Source: Desulfosporosinus sp. (GTDB taxonomy: Bacteria > Bacillota > Desulfitobacteriia > Desulfitobacteriales > Desulfitobacteriaceae). From it: 64,000 nucleotides of DNA. Positions 8,235-17,098 of this stretch are shown one piece after another. Both the position numbers and the translations under genes were made by a program. The notes beneath the pieces were generated by a model, which saw only the letters and a program-made list of their open reading frames with translations, did not search any database and was not told the DNA's origin. The stretch lies in contig DOPM01000041.1 of assembly GCA_003513495.1 (NCBI GenBank), positions 1-64,000 on the forward strand, given 5' to 3'. Numbering within the stretch: the first letter of the stretch is position 1; every line of letters begins with the position of its first letter.

Positions 8235-9401
8235 ATGAATGAAGCAGTTATTGTATCAGCAGTTAGAACACCAATAGGCCGCGCAGGAGGAACTTTAGGT
8301 AGGATTTCTCCTGAGATTTATGGTGCAGAAGTCATTAAAGAAGTGATTAAACGTATAGATTTAGATCCCAATGAGATAGAAGACGTTTTCTTCGGAAACT
8401 GTTTAAATGCTGGAGGTAATATTGGACGTCTAAGTGCTTTGCAGGCAGGCTTGCCCGTGGATATTTCAGCAGTTACGATTGATCGTCAGTGCGGTTCTGG
8501 TTTAAACGCCGTGAATTTGGCGGCTCAAGCTGTTATGGCTGGTATGGGTGACGTTTTTATTGCAGGAGGCACAGAGAGCTGTTCTCTCAAACCGTATATT
8601 ATGGAACACATGGACTTTTTCAGTAAGACTGGACCTGTCTTCCGAAAAGGTTTTCAACTTTCAACCAATGAAATCGGTAATCCTCCAATGGGAGTAACCG
8701 CAGAAAATTTAGCGGAAAAATATCAGATTAGTCGTTTAGAACAAGACGAGTTCTCTTTAAATAGCCAACAAAAAATGGGTAAGGCTATGGAAGCCGGTTT
8801 CTTTAAAGACCAAATTGTCCCTCTTACCATTCCATTAGGCAAGGGTAAGACGATGGTTTTTGATACAGACGAACACCCTAGACCCCAAACAACCCTTGAG
8901 GGATTGGGTAAGCTTTCTCCTGTTTTTAAAGCGGGTGGAACCGTCACAGCGGGCAACAGTTCAGGATTAAATGATGCTGCAGCTGCCGTAGTTGTAATGT
9001 CGGCTGAGAGAGCTAAGAGCTTAGGACTTAAACCATTAGCTAAAATCCGCACATTTGCCTATGCTGGTGTTGATCCTAACATTATGGGAATTGGTCCAGT
9101 ACCTGCTACGAAGAAAGCTTTAGCCAAAGCAGGTCTTACCTTAGACGATATTGATTTAATTGAACTGAATGAGGCTTTTGCTGCCCAAGTGTTAGCTGTG
9201 GATCGCGAGCTTCATTTCAATTGGGATAAGGTGAATGTAAACGGTGGAGCGATTGCTCATGGTCATCCAATCGCTGCAACTGGCGCAATACTCACTGCAA
9301 AATTAGTCCACGAGATGAATCGCAGAGATGTTCAACTTGGTATGATTACGGCTTGTATCGGTGGCGGACAAGGTATTGCTACTATTTTCGAAAGAGTATA
9401 A
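8235..9401 (+). CDS. Acetyl-CoA acetyltransferase (thiolase, copy 1)
   Basis: 388 residues from ATG 8235 (GGGGG at 8223-8227); the longer frame from 8202 lacks a site and adds non-family sequence. Acylated Cys is C86 (DRQCGSGLN); base residues are H344 (HGHPIAATGA) and C374 (TACIGGGQG). It cleaves acetoacetyl-CoA with CoA to two acetyl-CoA, or condenses in reverse. HGHPIAATGA departs from the usual GHPxGxSGA, the first Gly being Ala. Directly after hbd copy 1. Confidence 0.93.
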   Translation: MNEAVIVSAVRTPIGRAGGTLGRISPEIYGAEVIKEVIKRIDLDPNEIEDVFFGNCLNAGGNIGRLSALQAGLPVDISAVTIDRQCGSGLNAVNLAAQAVMAGMGDVFIAGGTESCSLKPYIMEHMDFFSKTGPVFRKGFQLSTNEIGNPPMGVTAENLAEKYQISRLEQDEFSLNSQQKMGKAMEAGFFKDQIVPLTIPLGKGKTMVFDTDEHPRPQTTLEGLGKLSPVFKAGGTVTAGNSSGLNDAAAAVVVMSAERAKSLGLKPLAKIRTFAYAGVDPNIMGIGPVPATKKALAKAGLTLDDIDLIELNEAFAAQVLAVDRELHFNWDKVNVNGGAIAHGHPIAATGAILTAKLVHEMNRRDVQLGMITACIGGGQGIATIFERV

Positions 9402-9437
9402 ATTTAACGTTACATTTTATAGTAAGTAACTTGTTGA

Positions 9438-9466
9438 TCTCCCCTGGCCCGAACGGTTGGGGGAGA
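9438..9466 (+). terminator. Intergenic hairpin, repeated motif copy A
   Basis: TCTCCCC pairs with GGGGAGA around a 15-base loop TGGCCCGAACGGTTG. No T-run follows, so rho-independent termination is doubtful. A second copy at 29028-29062 has the same loop length, a closely related loop and a stem changed by compensating substitutions. Confidence 0.55.
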
Positions 9467-9557
9467 CTTACCTTAAGCAATTAATACCATAAATTCAAAA
9501 CTCATCCTGGGGTTCTATATAAACAGAGAAAGTCAGAGGAGAATTATTCTAGGGGGA

Positions 9558-10436
9558 ATGAATGTGGGAGCTCAAAAAATCCAGAAAATTTGCATCGTTG
9601 GAGCAGGGAATATGGGGCATCAAATTGCCTGCAGCGCAGCTCTGGCAGGCTTCGAAGTAAAATGCACGGATGTAAATGAAGAGGTATTGCAGAAGGCTGA
9701 GCAATTCGTGACTACCTATCTACCGGAACGAGTTGCCAAAGGTAAACTCCAGCAAGCCCAGGCAGATGCCGCTAGGAAGAATCTTACCTTTACCAGAGAT
9801 CTCGCAGAGGCGGCTGGTGATGCTGACCTAGTAATAGAAGCAGTTATAGAAAAGTTAGAAATTAAACGTACCCTGTTTGCAGAATTAGATCGAATATGTC
9901 CGCCCCATACCATTCTCACTACTAATAGTTCCTATATTGTAAGTTCTAAAATAGCGGACGTGACGAAGCGTCCAGAAAAAGTCTGCAATTTGCACTTCTT
10001 TAATCCCGCCTTAGTGATGAAGCTTGTAGAAGTTGTCAAAGGACCTCATACTTCAGAAGAAACCGCGCAGGCATTAATGGATATTTGCGTTAGCATGGGC
10101 AAAACTCCAGTTCTGTTAAAACAAGAAATCTATGGCTTCCTGGTCAACCGGATGCTTACCGCTATTAAAAATGAGTCAATATATTTACTTGATATGGGAA
10201 TCGCAGGGCACGAAGAGATTGATACCGCGGTTACCTTAGCCCTTGGGCATCCTATGGGTCCATTTCGATTGATGGATCTAACGGGTATTGATCTTACCTA
10301 TATCGTTGGTTTAGAGCGATATCAGGAAACCGGTGACCCGATCTACCGTCCTTCCCCAACCATCGCAGAGAAATTCGTAAAGAAAGAGTGGGGACGGAAA
10401 ACGGGCAAAGGGTTTTATGAATACCCCCAAAAGTAA
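9558..10436 (+). CDS. hbd: 3-hydroxybutyryl-CoA dehydrogenase (copy 2)
   Basis: 292 residues with the same plan as copy 1: GAGNMGHQIA near residue 16, TNSSYIVSS, and the catalytic LHFFNPALVMKLVEVV (Leu precedes His where the other copies have Met). ATG after AGGGGGA. Separated from thiolase 1 by 156 bases containing a hairpin but no sigma-54-like site. The most divergent of the four copies, so possibly specialised for another chain length. Confidence 0.93.
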   Translation: MNVGAQKIQKICIVGAGNMGHQIACSAALAGFEVKCTDVNEEVLQKAEQFVTTYLPERVAKGKLQQAQADAARKNLTFTRDLAEAAGDADLVIEAVIEKLEIKRTLFAELDRICPPHTILTTNSSYIVSSKIADVTKRPEKVCNLHFFNPALVMKLVEVVKGPHTSEETAQALMDICVSMGKTPVLLKQEIYGFLVNRMLTAIKNESIYLLDMGIAGHEEIDTAVTLALGHPMGPFRLMDLTGIDLTYIVGLERYQETGDPIYRPSPTIAEKFVKKEWGRKTGKGFYEYPQK

Positions 10437-10468
10437 TAGGGTAGATGCAAAAGACAGGAGGGCTTGTT

Positions 10469-11617
10469 GTGAATGTTTCTGATGAAGAACTAAATATTAT
10501 CCGCCAAGCGGTACGCACCTTAATTAAAAAAGATGTTGAACCATTGGGTGAACAAATGGAGGAAGAAGACAAAGTCCCTCGTAGTTTAATCGATAAGGCT
10601 GCGGAGATGGGGTTGTTTGGCTTAAGTATTCCACAAGAATATGACGGTCTAGGTGCGGGTATGTTGGGCAAAGTTATGATTTTCGAAGAACTAGGTCGGG
10701 GACCGAATTGCTTCGTGTCCATTATCGGTTGTCACAATGGAATCGGTAGTGTAGGGATTGTAATGGCTGGTAATGAAGAACAAAAGCAACGTTACTTGCC
10801 TAAAATGGCCACTGGTCAATTAATCGGCGCTTTTGCTCTGACTGAAGCGTCAGCTGGTTCAGATCCTGGCAATATGAAAACAACCGCTGTGTTAAAAGGT
10901 GATAAATATATACTAAATGGCACTAAGCAGTTTATTACAAATGGCGACATTGCTGATGTATTTACGGTCATGGCAGTGACGGACAAGAGTAAAGGAAGTA
11001 AGGGGATCACCTCTTTTATCGTTGAACGGGGCTTTAAGGGGTTCACTGTCGGTAAATATGAGAAAAAAATGGGTCTTCACGGATCTCAAACGGCAGAGCT
11101 TATCTTTGAAGACTGTGAAGTTCCCGTCGAGAATGTTTTAGGCGAGCTAGGTCAGGGATATGTAAATGCCCTTAAAATCTTGGCGAATGGACGTGCCGGT
11201 TTGGCGGCTCGAAATCTTGGCTCTTGCGAAAAGTTATTAGAAGTAAGTGCTAAATACGCTCTGCAGCGTGTACAATTTGGCAAACCTATTTTTGATAATC
11301 AGATAATTCAACATTATTTAGCAAATATGGCTATCGATATCGAGGCCTTGCGGAGCTTAACATACGATGTCGCTCGGAAAATTGATCGGGGAGAAACCGT
11401 GATCAAAGAGGCAGCGATTGTAAAAACTTTTGGATCAGAAGCCTATGGAAGAGTAGCAGATTTAGCTGTTCAGATCCATGGCGGTATGGGGTATATGAGA
11501 GAATGCGAAGTAGAACGATTTTATCGGGATGCAAGAATTGCACGCATCTACGAAGGAACCTCAGAAATTCAGCGTAACATTATCGCGGGTCAGTTAAGAA
11601 AGGAATTTGCGTTATAA
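10469..11617 (+). CDS. Acyl-CoA dehydrogenase (butyryl-CoA type)
   Basis: 382 residues from GTG 10469, seven bases after AGGAGG; the upstream ATG 10445 has no site. Standard short-chain family: FALTEASAGSDPGNMKT flavin motif, catalytic Glu in ARIYEGTSEIQRN near the C-terminus. It makes crotonyl-CoA-like products. Lies between hbd copy 2 and thiolase 2. ETF partners are not in the window. Confidence 0.92.
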   Translation: MNVSDEELNIIRQAVRTLIKKDVEPLGEQMEEEDKVPRSLIDKAAEMGLFGLSIPQEYDGLGAGMLGKVMIFEELGRGPNCFVSIIGCHNGIGSVGIVMAGNEEQKQRYLPKMATGQLIGAFALTEASAGSDPGNMKTTAVLKGDKYILNGTKQFITNGDIADVFTVMAVTDKSKGSKGITSFIVERGFKGFTVGKYEKKMGLHGSQTAELIFEDCEVPVENVLGELGQGYVNALKILANGRAGLAARNLGSCEKLLEVSAKYALQRVQFGKPIFDNQIIQHYLANMAIDIEALRSLTYDVARKIDRGETVIKEAAIVKTFGSEAYGRVADLAVQIHGGMGYMRECEVERFYRDARIARIYEGTSEIQRNIIAGQLRKEFAL

Positions 11618-11629
11618 GGAGGAATGGAA

Positions 11630-12823
11630 ATGCAAGAGGCTGTTATTGTAGCTGGAGTTCGCACAGCAATTGGTAGAGTGGGCGGTACTCTAAAAGAAGT
11701 AGAAGTTGATTATCTAGCTGAAAAAGTCATGCGAGAAATACTCGTGCGTAGTGGTATTCCTGGAAAGGCAGTCGATGAAGTTATTCTCGGTCATACAAAA
11801 CAGAGTGGAGATAATCCCAACTTGGCTCGTCTGGCTCTGCTGAGAGCAGATATGCCTGAAGAAGTGCCTGCCTACACGGTACACCGTCAGTGCGGGTCCG
11901 CTCTGACTGCTATAAACAATGCAGTTCAGGCAATTTGGGCAGGAACCGCGGAAGTGATTATGGCAGGTGGAGCAGAAAGTATGAGCACAGCTCCCTATTA
12001 TCTAAGAAACGCTCGCTATGGCTTTCGCATGGGTAATTCTGTAATTCTCGATTCAAACACTGAGAGTCAACCCCGTTGCCAACCAGAGGATCGTTACGGC
12101 CGCTTGACAATGGGGTTGACGGCAGAAAATTTAGCTGAGAAATATAATATAAGTCGGCAAGAACAAGATGAATTTGCCCTGGTTAGCCAGGAACGTGCCT
12201 TGCGTGCGATTGAAGCAGGCCTGTTCGCAGAAGAGATTGTTCCTTATGAGATAAAGACTAAAAAAGGTGTTACGATTTTTAATCAAGATGAGCATCCTCG
12301 TGAAACCAGTATCGCTCAGCTCGCGAAACTTGCCCCGGTGTTTAAAGAAGGGGGTACAGTTACGGCTGGTAATTCAAGCGGTCGTAATGATGCTGCAGCT
12401 GTTATGATGGTTACAACTCCTGAGAAGGCCCAAGAATTCGGGCTTAAACCATTAGCTAGGGTTAAAGGGATTGCGGCTAAAGGGGCACCTCCACAAATTA
12501 TGGGTATAGGTCCTGTGGCAGCCTCTCAAGCCGCCCTTAAGATGGCAGGTTTAAGCTTAAATAAGATAGACTTAATTGAGCTTAATGAGGCATTTGCTGC
12601 ACAGTCTTTGGCCGTTGTGAAAGAACTTGGCTTAGATCTCTCCAAAACGAATGTCAATGGAGGAGCTATTGCCTTAGGGCATCCATTGGGTGCAACTGGT
12701 GCAATAATCTTAATCAAATTGATCAATGAAATGCGGCGGACTGGCAAGAGATACGGTTTGGCAACATTGTGTATCGGCGGAGGGCAAGGAATCTCGACAG
12801 TTGTGGAGAATTTAATGATCTAA
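11630..12823 (+). CDS. Acetyl-CoA acetyltransferase (thiolase, copy 2)
   Basis: 397 residues. ATG 11630 lies seven bases after GGAGG; ATG 11624 is only one base from it. Active-site C88 (HRQCGSALT), H351 (ALGHPLGATG) and C381 (TLCIGGGQG). It closes the second dehydrogenase/thiolase set and, with the gap after it, the P2 transcription unit. It has the canonical His-loop sequence, unlike thiolase 1, so the two are probably not redundant. Confidence 0.93.
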   Translation: MQEAVIVAGVRTAIGRVGGTLKEVEVDYLAEKVMREILVRSGIPGKAVDEVILGHTKQSGDNPNLARLALLRADMPEEVPAYTVHRQCGSALTAINNAVQAIWAGTAEVIMAGGAESMSTAPYYLRNARYGFRMGNSVILDSNTESQPRCQPEDRYGRLTMGLTAENLAEKYNISRQEQDEFALVSQERALRAIEAGLFAEEIVPYEIKTKKGVTIFNQDEHPRETSIAQLAKLAPVFKEGGTVTAGNSSGRNDAAAVMMVTTPEKAQEFGLKPLARVKGIAAKGAPPQIMGIGPVAASQAALKMAGLSLNKIDLIELNEAFAAQSLAVVKELGLDLSKTNVNGGAIALGHPLGATGAIILIKLINEMRRTGKRYGLATLCIGGGQGISTVVENLMI

Positions 12824-12868
12824 GTAAAATCAACTAGTTCATTAATTCACATGGTTAATAGCAAACTT

Positions 12869-12905
12869 CGGTGACATTAATCTCCAGTTAGATTTAATGT
12901 CACCG
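12869..12905 (+). terminator. Strong hairpin after thiolase 2
   Basis: CGGTGACATTAA pairs perfectly with TTAATGTCACCG around 13 bases; a further AATCT/AGATT pairing is possible with one bulge. There is no T-run on either side, so it may stabilise the 3' end rather than terminate. It stands in the 414-base gap before the next gene. Confidence 0.5.
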
Positions 12906-12992
12906 ATATAAAGTGCGGGGGTCACTCCAACGACCATCCGCGCCAGGGGTCTTCAGAAATAGATATTGGTTTTTCGAAGAGAGACTGTTGGT

Positions 12993-13041
12993 TGTATACT
13001 TTATGTTATCAAAAGGCAAAGTTTTGTATCAATTTTATACA
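12993..13041 (+). promoter_or_regulatory. Candidate enhancer sites upstream of P3
   Basis: TGTATCAATTTTATACA (13025-13041) is a 17-mer TGTA-N9-TACA palindrome. TGTATACT begins exactly 32 bp upstream at 12993. Pairing at 32 bp recurs before P9. The site ends about 60 bp before the -24 element of P3. Confidence 0.55.
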
Positions 13042-13102
13042 GTATATTAACTCTAAGCTTAAGAAGTTTACTGAAAAGTATGAATTATAGGACTTAAATA
13101 AT

Positions 13103-13118
13103 TGGCATAACTTTTGCA
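13103..13118 (+). promoter_or_regulatory. Sigma-54-type promoter P3 (metallo-hydrolase unit)
   Basis: TGGCATAACTTTTGCA has perfect GG-N10-GC geometry. Predicted transcription start is near 13129, about 110 bases before the ATG at 13238. GAATATTTC at 13175-13183 lies in the leader. Confidence 0.8.
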
Positions 13119-13237
13119 ATAGTACCAATTAATCAATTTATGGGAAAGAGGAAATTTTTTTGCAGGTAATAACTGAATATTTCTAATTGTGGCAGTAATG
13201 CATAATCTTGTACGGTGTTAAGAAACTGGGTGAGAAA

Positions 13238-14125
13238 ATGAGCGAAAGAATATTTACCGAACTTCAGCCTAATTTATATTTTGTCCACGGTAAGCTGAGT
13301 GGTCGGTTTCCTTACTGCAATGGACTAATGATCGATTCCGAGGTAAAGGTTTTGGTCGATACAGGTTACGGCCGTAGCCGTATTGAGAGAATTATTGAAT
13401 ATGGAAAAGTGGATGTAATCATCAATACCCATTATCATATGGATCATGTTTTTGGCAACAGGTATTTTCCACATGCCCAGATTTGGGCCCATACTCTAGA
13501 TGCTCCTGCTTTACGTTCAACAGAACAATTTATGGCTTATACCGGATTGGATGAAAGCCTTGGCCCTGATCCCTCTCTTTTTCCAGGAGGTCCTGTAAGT
13601 TTTGAAGTAGACAAAGAATTGGTCAATGGGGAGGTACTGGAGTTTGGTTCCGTAAGTTTACAGGTGATTCACGCACCGGGTCATACACCTGGCCATATTG
13701 CCCTCTTTGAACCGCACTCTGGGGTACTATTTTCGGGAGATGTCGATCTATCTCCCTTTGGGCCTTGGTATGGCAACCTTCGCTCGGATTTGGAGATGTT
13801 TATTGAATCCATCCTTCGTCTCATTGATTTAAACCCAAAAGTATTGGCAACAAGCCATAGTGGGATTGTCACAGACAATATCCCCGAAAGATTAAGAGAC
13901 TACCTAGGGAAAGTTGAACTTCGAGACGAACAGATTCTGCATTATTTACGTTTTCCCCAAACGATAGAAGAATTAGTGAATCAGAAAATCATATACCATC
14001 GCTTTCCAGAACCTCAACGGCTTTATCGCTTTTTCGAAGAGGTTATGGTCCGAAAACATTTGCAGAATCTAATCAAACAAGGAAGAGTCTATGAATTGAA
14101 TCAAAAGTTTAAAGCTTTTGACTAA
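13238..14125 (+). CDS. Metallo-beta-lactamase-fold hydrolase
   Basis: 295 residues from ATG 13238 (GGGTGAG upstream), not TTG 13208. The zinc motif THYHMDH is at residues 64-70; then APGHTPGHIALF, the bridging Asp in FSGDVDL, and a later His in ATSHSG. A helical C-terminal region from about 215 is typical of glyoxalase-II-like family members. Possible roles are thioester or lactone hydrolysis; the substrate is unknown. First gene behind P3, followed by the DUF362 and CoA-transferase genes. Confidence 0.85.
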   Translation: MSERIFTELQPNLYFVHGKLSGRFPYCNGLMIDSEVKVLVDTGYGRSRIERIIEYGKVDVIINTHYHMDHVFGNRYFPHAQIWAHTLDAPALRSTEQFMAYTGLDESLGPDPSLFPGGPVSFEVDKELVNGEVLEFGSVSLQVIHAPGHTPGHIALFEPHSGVLFSGDVDLSPFGPWYGNLRSDLEMFIESILRLIDLNPKVLATSHSGIVTDNIPERLRDYLGKVELRDEQILHYLRFPQTIEELVNQKIIYHRFPEPQRLYRFFEEVMVRKHLQNLIKQGRVYELNQKFKAFD

Positions 14126-14190
14126 AGCAGATGGGATAAGGTCGTCGGCCGTTTCGGACAAGCGAGAAAATAAGACTGGAGGGGGTTTCA

Positions 14191-15492
14191 ATGGCTAAAG
14201 CTGCAGTTTCAATTATTAAAGTTTCCGATGTCTATGAATCACTTCAAGAGAGTTTAAGATTAAGCGATGGTCTAGCAGGATTGAATGTGAATGACGGAAT
14301 CTTGATTAAGCCAAACATCGTTAGTTGGGATTTCGAATTACCTTTTCCTCCCTATGGTGTCGTAACCACCAGTAGTGTGATCAGTGCCTTAGTACGAATA
14401 CTTGCTGAACATGGATTCAATAATTTGACCATAGGTGAAGGCTCCCTTCCTAAGTTAAGAACTACCGGACATGAAGTCTACGAGGCATTGGGCTATAAAA
14501 AACTTCAAGAGCGATATGGAGTTAAATTAGTTGATTTTAATCAGGAAGAGTTTGTACAGGTCGATTATGGTGATGGATTTAAGCTGGATATTGCTAAGAA
14601 GGCTTTGGAAGCAGACAAGATTATCAATGTTCCCGTCTTAAAAACTCATAGCCAAGCGAAGGTTTCACTGGGAATTAAGAATCTTAAGGGATGTTTAAGT
14701 AAAAAGTCAAAACAGTATTGCCACGGTCTAGGGAATGAGGAGCTTAGTCTGACGTTTCCTCGCATTATCGACAAGCTGCCAGTGGCTCTGACCATCATTG
14801 ATGGTCTATATACCCTTGAAAAAGGGCCTGGTCCCACCGGAAAAGCGTTTAAAAAAGACCTTCTCATAGCTTCACGTGATCCTTTTGCCTGTGACCTCGT
14901 GGGAGCAGCCATTCTGGGCTATAATGCCAAAGAGGTGCCACATCTGACCAATTATGCCAAAAGACACGGGTCAAGTCTAGAACTATCCGACTATGAAGTA
15001 ACTGGGGAGAGCATAGCAGATCATCAAAACTTTGTAGAACATGATTTTGAGTGGGCAGAAGATAATTCTGGCCCTACCGGTTTCCAAAAGCGAGGTATTA
15101 CTGGGCTTGCAATTCGTAAGTATGACAGCAGTCTGTGTACGGGATGTTCCGTCCAATTCAATCCCATGTTAATCTTAATCTCTTCTGCTTTTAAAGGGGT
15201 GCCGTTCCCGAATGTTGAAGTAGTCTGCGGCAAACAGCAATTAGCCTCAACCGGCTTTGATAATACCGTCCTTTTTGGTAAATGCGCCTGTCATTTAAAT
15301 AAGAATAATCCAAATATTAAAAAGGCTATCACACTTTGGGGTTGTCCGCCTGATTTGGAAAAAATGGCCGAGGAGTTAGGTAAAGAGGGACTCGAGTGTG
15401 ATTATAACGAATATGTGCGTTTCCGACATTACTTATTTGATCGATATAAGGGGAAGGAGGGTTTCAACCTTTCTGACTGGTCGGTGAAGTAG
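14191..15492 (+). CDS. DUF362-family protein
   Basis: 433 residues, ATG after GGAGGGGG. The DUF362 core is recognisable in LIKPNIVSWD, VPVLKTHSQAKVSLGIKNLKGC and DGLYTLEKGPGPTGK. The C-terminal part carries scattered cysteines (CTGCSVQFNP, GKCACHLNKNNP, WGCPPDLEKM) that could bind an Fe-S cluster but do not form a standard ferredoxin motif. The biochemical role is not established. Co-directional with the CoA-transferase gene 36 bases downstream. Confidence 0.75.
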   Translation: MAKAAVSIIKVSDVYESLQESLRLSDGLAGLNVNDGILIKPNIVSWDFELPFPPYGVVTTSSVISALVRILAEHGFNNLTIGEGSLPKLRTTGHEVYEALGYKKLQERYGVKLVDFNQEEFVQVDYGDGFKLDIAKKALEADKIINVPVLKTHSQAKVSLGIKNLKGCLSKKSKQYCHGLGNEELSLTFPRIIDKLPVALTIIDGLYTLEKGPGPTGKAFKKDLLIASRDPFACDLVGAAILGYNAKEVPHLTNYAKRHGSSLELSDYEVTGESIADHQNFVEHDFEWAEDNSGPTGFQKRGITGLAIRKYDSSLCTGCSVQFNPMLILISSAFKGVPFPNVEVVCGKQQLASTGFDNTVLFGKCACHLNKNNPNIKKAITLWGCPPDLEKMAEELGKEGLECDYNEYVRFRHYLFDRYKGKEGFNLSDWSVK

Positions 15493-15528
15493 GCATAGAG
15501 TTTTAAAAGAGATAAGGAGGAAATTAAG

Positions 15529-16854
15529 ATGTCCAAATGGATACAAGAATACCAAAGCAAACTCGTTTCTCCTGAGAAAGCAGTTAGTGTGGTTAAAAAT
15601 GGGGATTGGATCCAATATACATTTGCTGCAAACACATTGCCCGTTCTAGACCCTGCTTTTGCTAAGCGTATCCCAGAACTTCAGGATATTGTCATTGTTA
15701 ATGGAATTTCAACTCGCCCCCATGCCATACATAAGGCGGATCCCACAGGGGTGCATAGCACTTGGAATTCTACGCATCTCACGGCCTTGGACCGAATGTA
15801 TGCCAAAACAAGGAGAGTGCATTATGGTCCTTTGAAGTACTCAGAAGCCCCTCGATATGTTCGGGAAAACTGTCCGCCAGACATTCTAATGATACAAGTT
15901 GCTCCAATGGATAAACACGGATATTTCAATATGGGGCCTACTATTACTCATTTTCGTGCAGCAGCAGACATGGCTAAAACGATTATCGTAGAAGTCAACG
16001 AGAGTATGCCGTATGCTCACGGGGGATATGGCAATAATCTTCACATTTCTGAAGTTACTTATGTTGTTGAAGGCGGGCATAACGAATTACCACAGATTGG
16101 TGAAGAGGAAACAACGGAAGTTGATAAGAAAATTGCAGAGTTTATTCTTAAGGAGCTTAGGGATGGAGATTGTCTGCAACTCGGTATTGGCGGGATGCCC
16201 AATGCCTTGGGGAAAATGATTGCTCAGTCCGACCTTAAAGACTTGGGGATTCATACAGAGATGTTGTGTGACAGTATGGTGGATATGGTGGAATCAGGAC
16301 GAGTCACAGGAAGGAGAAAACAAATCGATCAAGGTCGGATGGTCTACACGTTTGCTGCTGGCTCACAAAAATTATATGACTTTATTGATAATAACCCTGC
16401 CTGTGCGGGTTATCCTGCAGATTATACCAACGATCGTAAGATAGCTAGTCAAAATGATAACGTGGTATCGATTAATAATTGTATTGAAATAGATCTCACG
16501 GGACAAGTGTGTTCAGAATCGAAAGGCTCTCGGATGATCAGCGGATCAGGTGGTCAGTTGGATTTTGCAGATATCGCTTATAATTCCAGGGGTGGAAGGG
16601 GCTTCCTTTGTATGTCTTCAACGTATACAGACTCGAAAGGAAAAGTGCATTCCCGCATTAACCCCCTCCTGACATTAGGTGCTGTGGTCACAGTTACGCG
16701 ACCAGTTGTTCAATATGTCGTGACGGAGTATGGGATTGTCAATCTTAAAGGGCAACCGATCTGGGAGCGTGCGGAGAGATTAATCAGCATTGCTCATCCA
16801 GATTTTCGGGATGAATTAATTAGAGAGGCCCAAAAACTTGACCTAATGAGGTAA
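15529..16854 (+). CDS. Acetyl-CoA hydrolase/4-hydroxybutyrate CoA-transferase family
   Basis: 441 residues, the length of AbfT/Cat2. Segments LQLGIGGMPNAL (about 217-228) and HTEMLCDSMVD with E244 at the expected position of the CoA-thioester glutamate, then SGSGGQLDF and VTEYGIVNLKG near the end. It would move CoA from acetyl- or butyryl-CoA to 4-hydroxybutyrate or a similar acid. A 4-hydroxybutyryl-CoA dehydratase at 30465 and an iron alcohol dehydrogenase at 17099 support this reading, but butyrate or succinate are alternatives. Confidence 0.85.
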   Translation: MSKWIQEYQSKLVSPEKAVSVVKNGDWIQYTFAANTLPVLDPAFAKRIPELQDIVIVNGISTRPHAIHKADPTGVHSTWNSTHLTALDRMYAKTRRVHYGPLKYSEAPRYVRENCPPDILMIQVAPMDKHGYFNMGPTITHFRAAADMAKTIIVEVNESMPYAHGGYGNNLHISEVTYVVEGGHNELPQIGEEETTEVDKKIAEFILKELRDGDCLQLGIGGMPNALGKMIAQSDLKDLGIHTEMLCDSMVDMVESGRVTGRRKQIDQGRMVYTFAAGSQKLYDFIDNNPACAGYPADYTNDRKIASQNDNVVSINNCIEIDLTGQVCSESKGSRMISGSGGQLDFADIAYNSRGGRGFLCMSSTYTDSKGKVHSRINPLLTLGAVVTVTRPVVQYVVTEYGIVNLKGQPIWERAERLISIAHPDFRDELIREAQKLDLMR

Positions 16855-16886
16855 AGCACCTGATTGGCGGAAGGTTATGGTATGGC

Positions 16887-16903
16887 TGTATGGTTAATGT
16901 ACA
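16887..16903 (+). promoter_or_regulatory. Candidate enhancer site upstream of P4
   Basis: TGTATGGTTAATGTACA fits the 17-bp TGTA-N9-TACA pattern exactly and lies about 140 bp before P4, upstream of the intervening terminator. Confidence 0.5.
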
Positions 16904-16953
16904 AGAATGTGCATAATTTATTAGAATTTGTTTTGTTTATATACATTTATTTG

Positions 16954-16993
16954 ACCCTCTGGAGACTTATATCTGTCTCTAGAGGGTTTTTTA
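16954..16993 (+). terminator. Rho-independent terminator after the CoA-transferase gene
   Basis: ACCCTCTGGAGAC pairs with GTCTCTAGAGGGT (one G-U) and is followed by TTTTTTATTT. It ends the P3 transcription unit just before promoter P4. Confidence 0.85.
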
Positions 16994-17041
16994 TTTACAA
17001 ATACTGTTACCGCTTTTGCAAAAGGGGTGCTAAACATATGT

Positions 17042-17057
17042 TGGCACTAAAATTGCA
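17042..17057 (+). promoter_or_regulatory. Sigma-54-type promoter P4 (alcohol dehydrogenase)
   Basis: TGGCACTAAAATTGCA is a full consensus match with 10-base GG-GC spacing. Predicted start near 17068, so the leader is only about 30 bases. AATATTC follows at 17060-17066. Confidence 0.85.
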
Positions 17058-17098
17058 ACAATATTCAGATAAATACGGATTTTAAGGGAGGTTTTTTT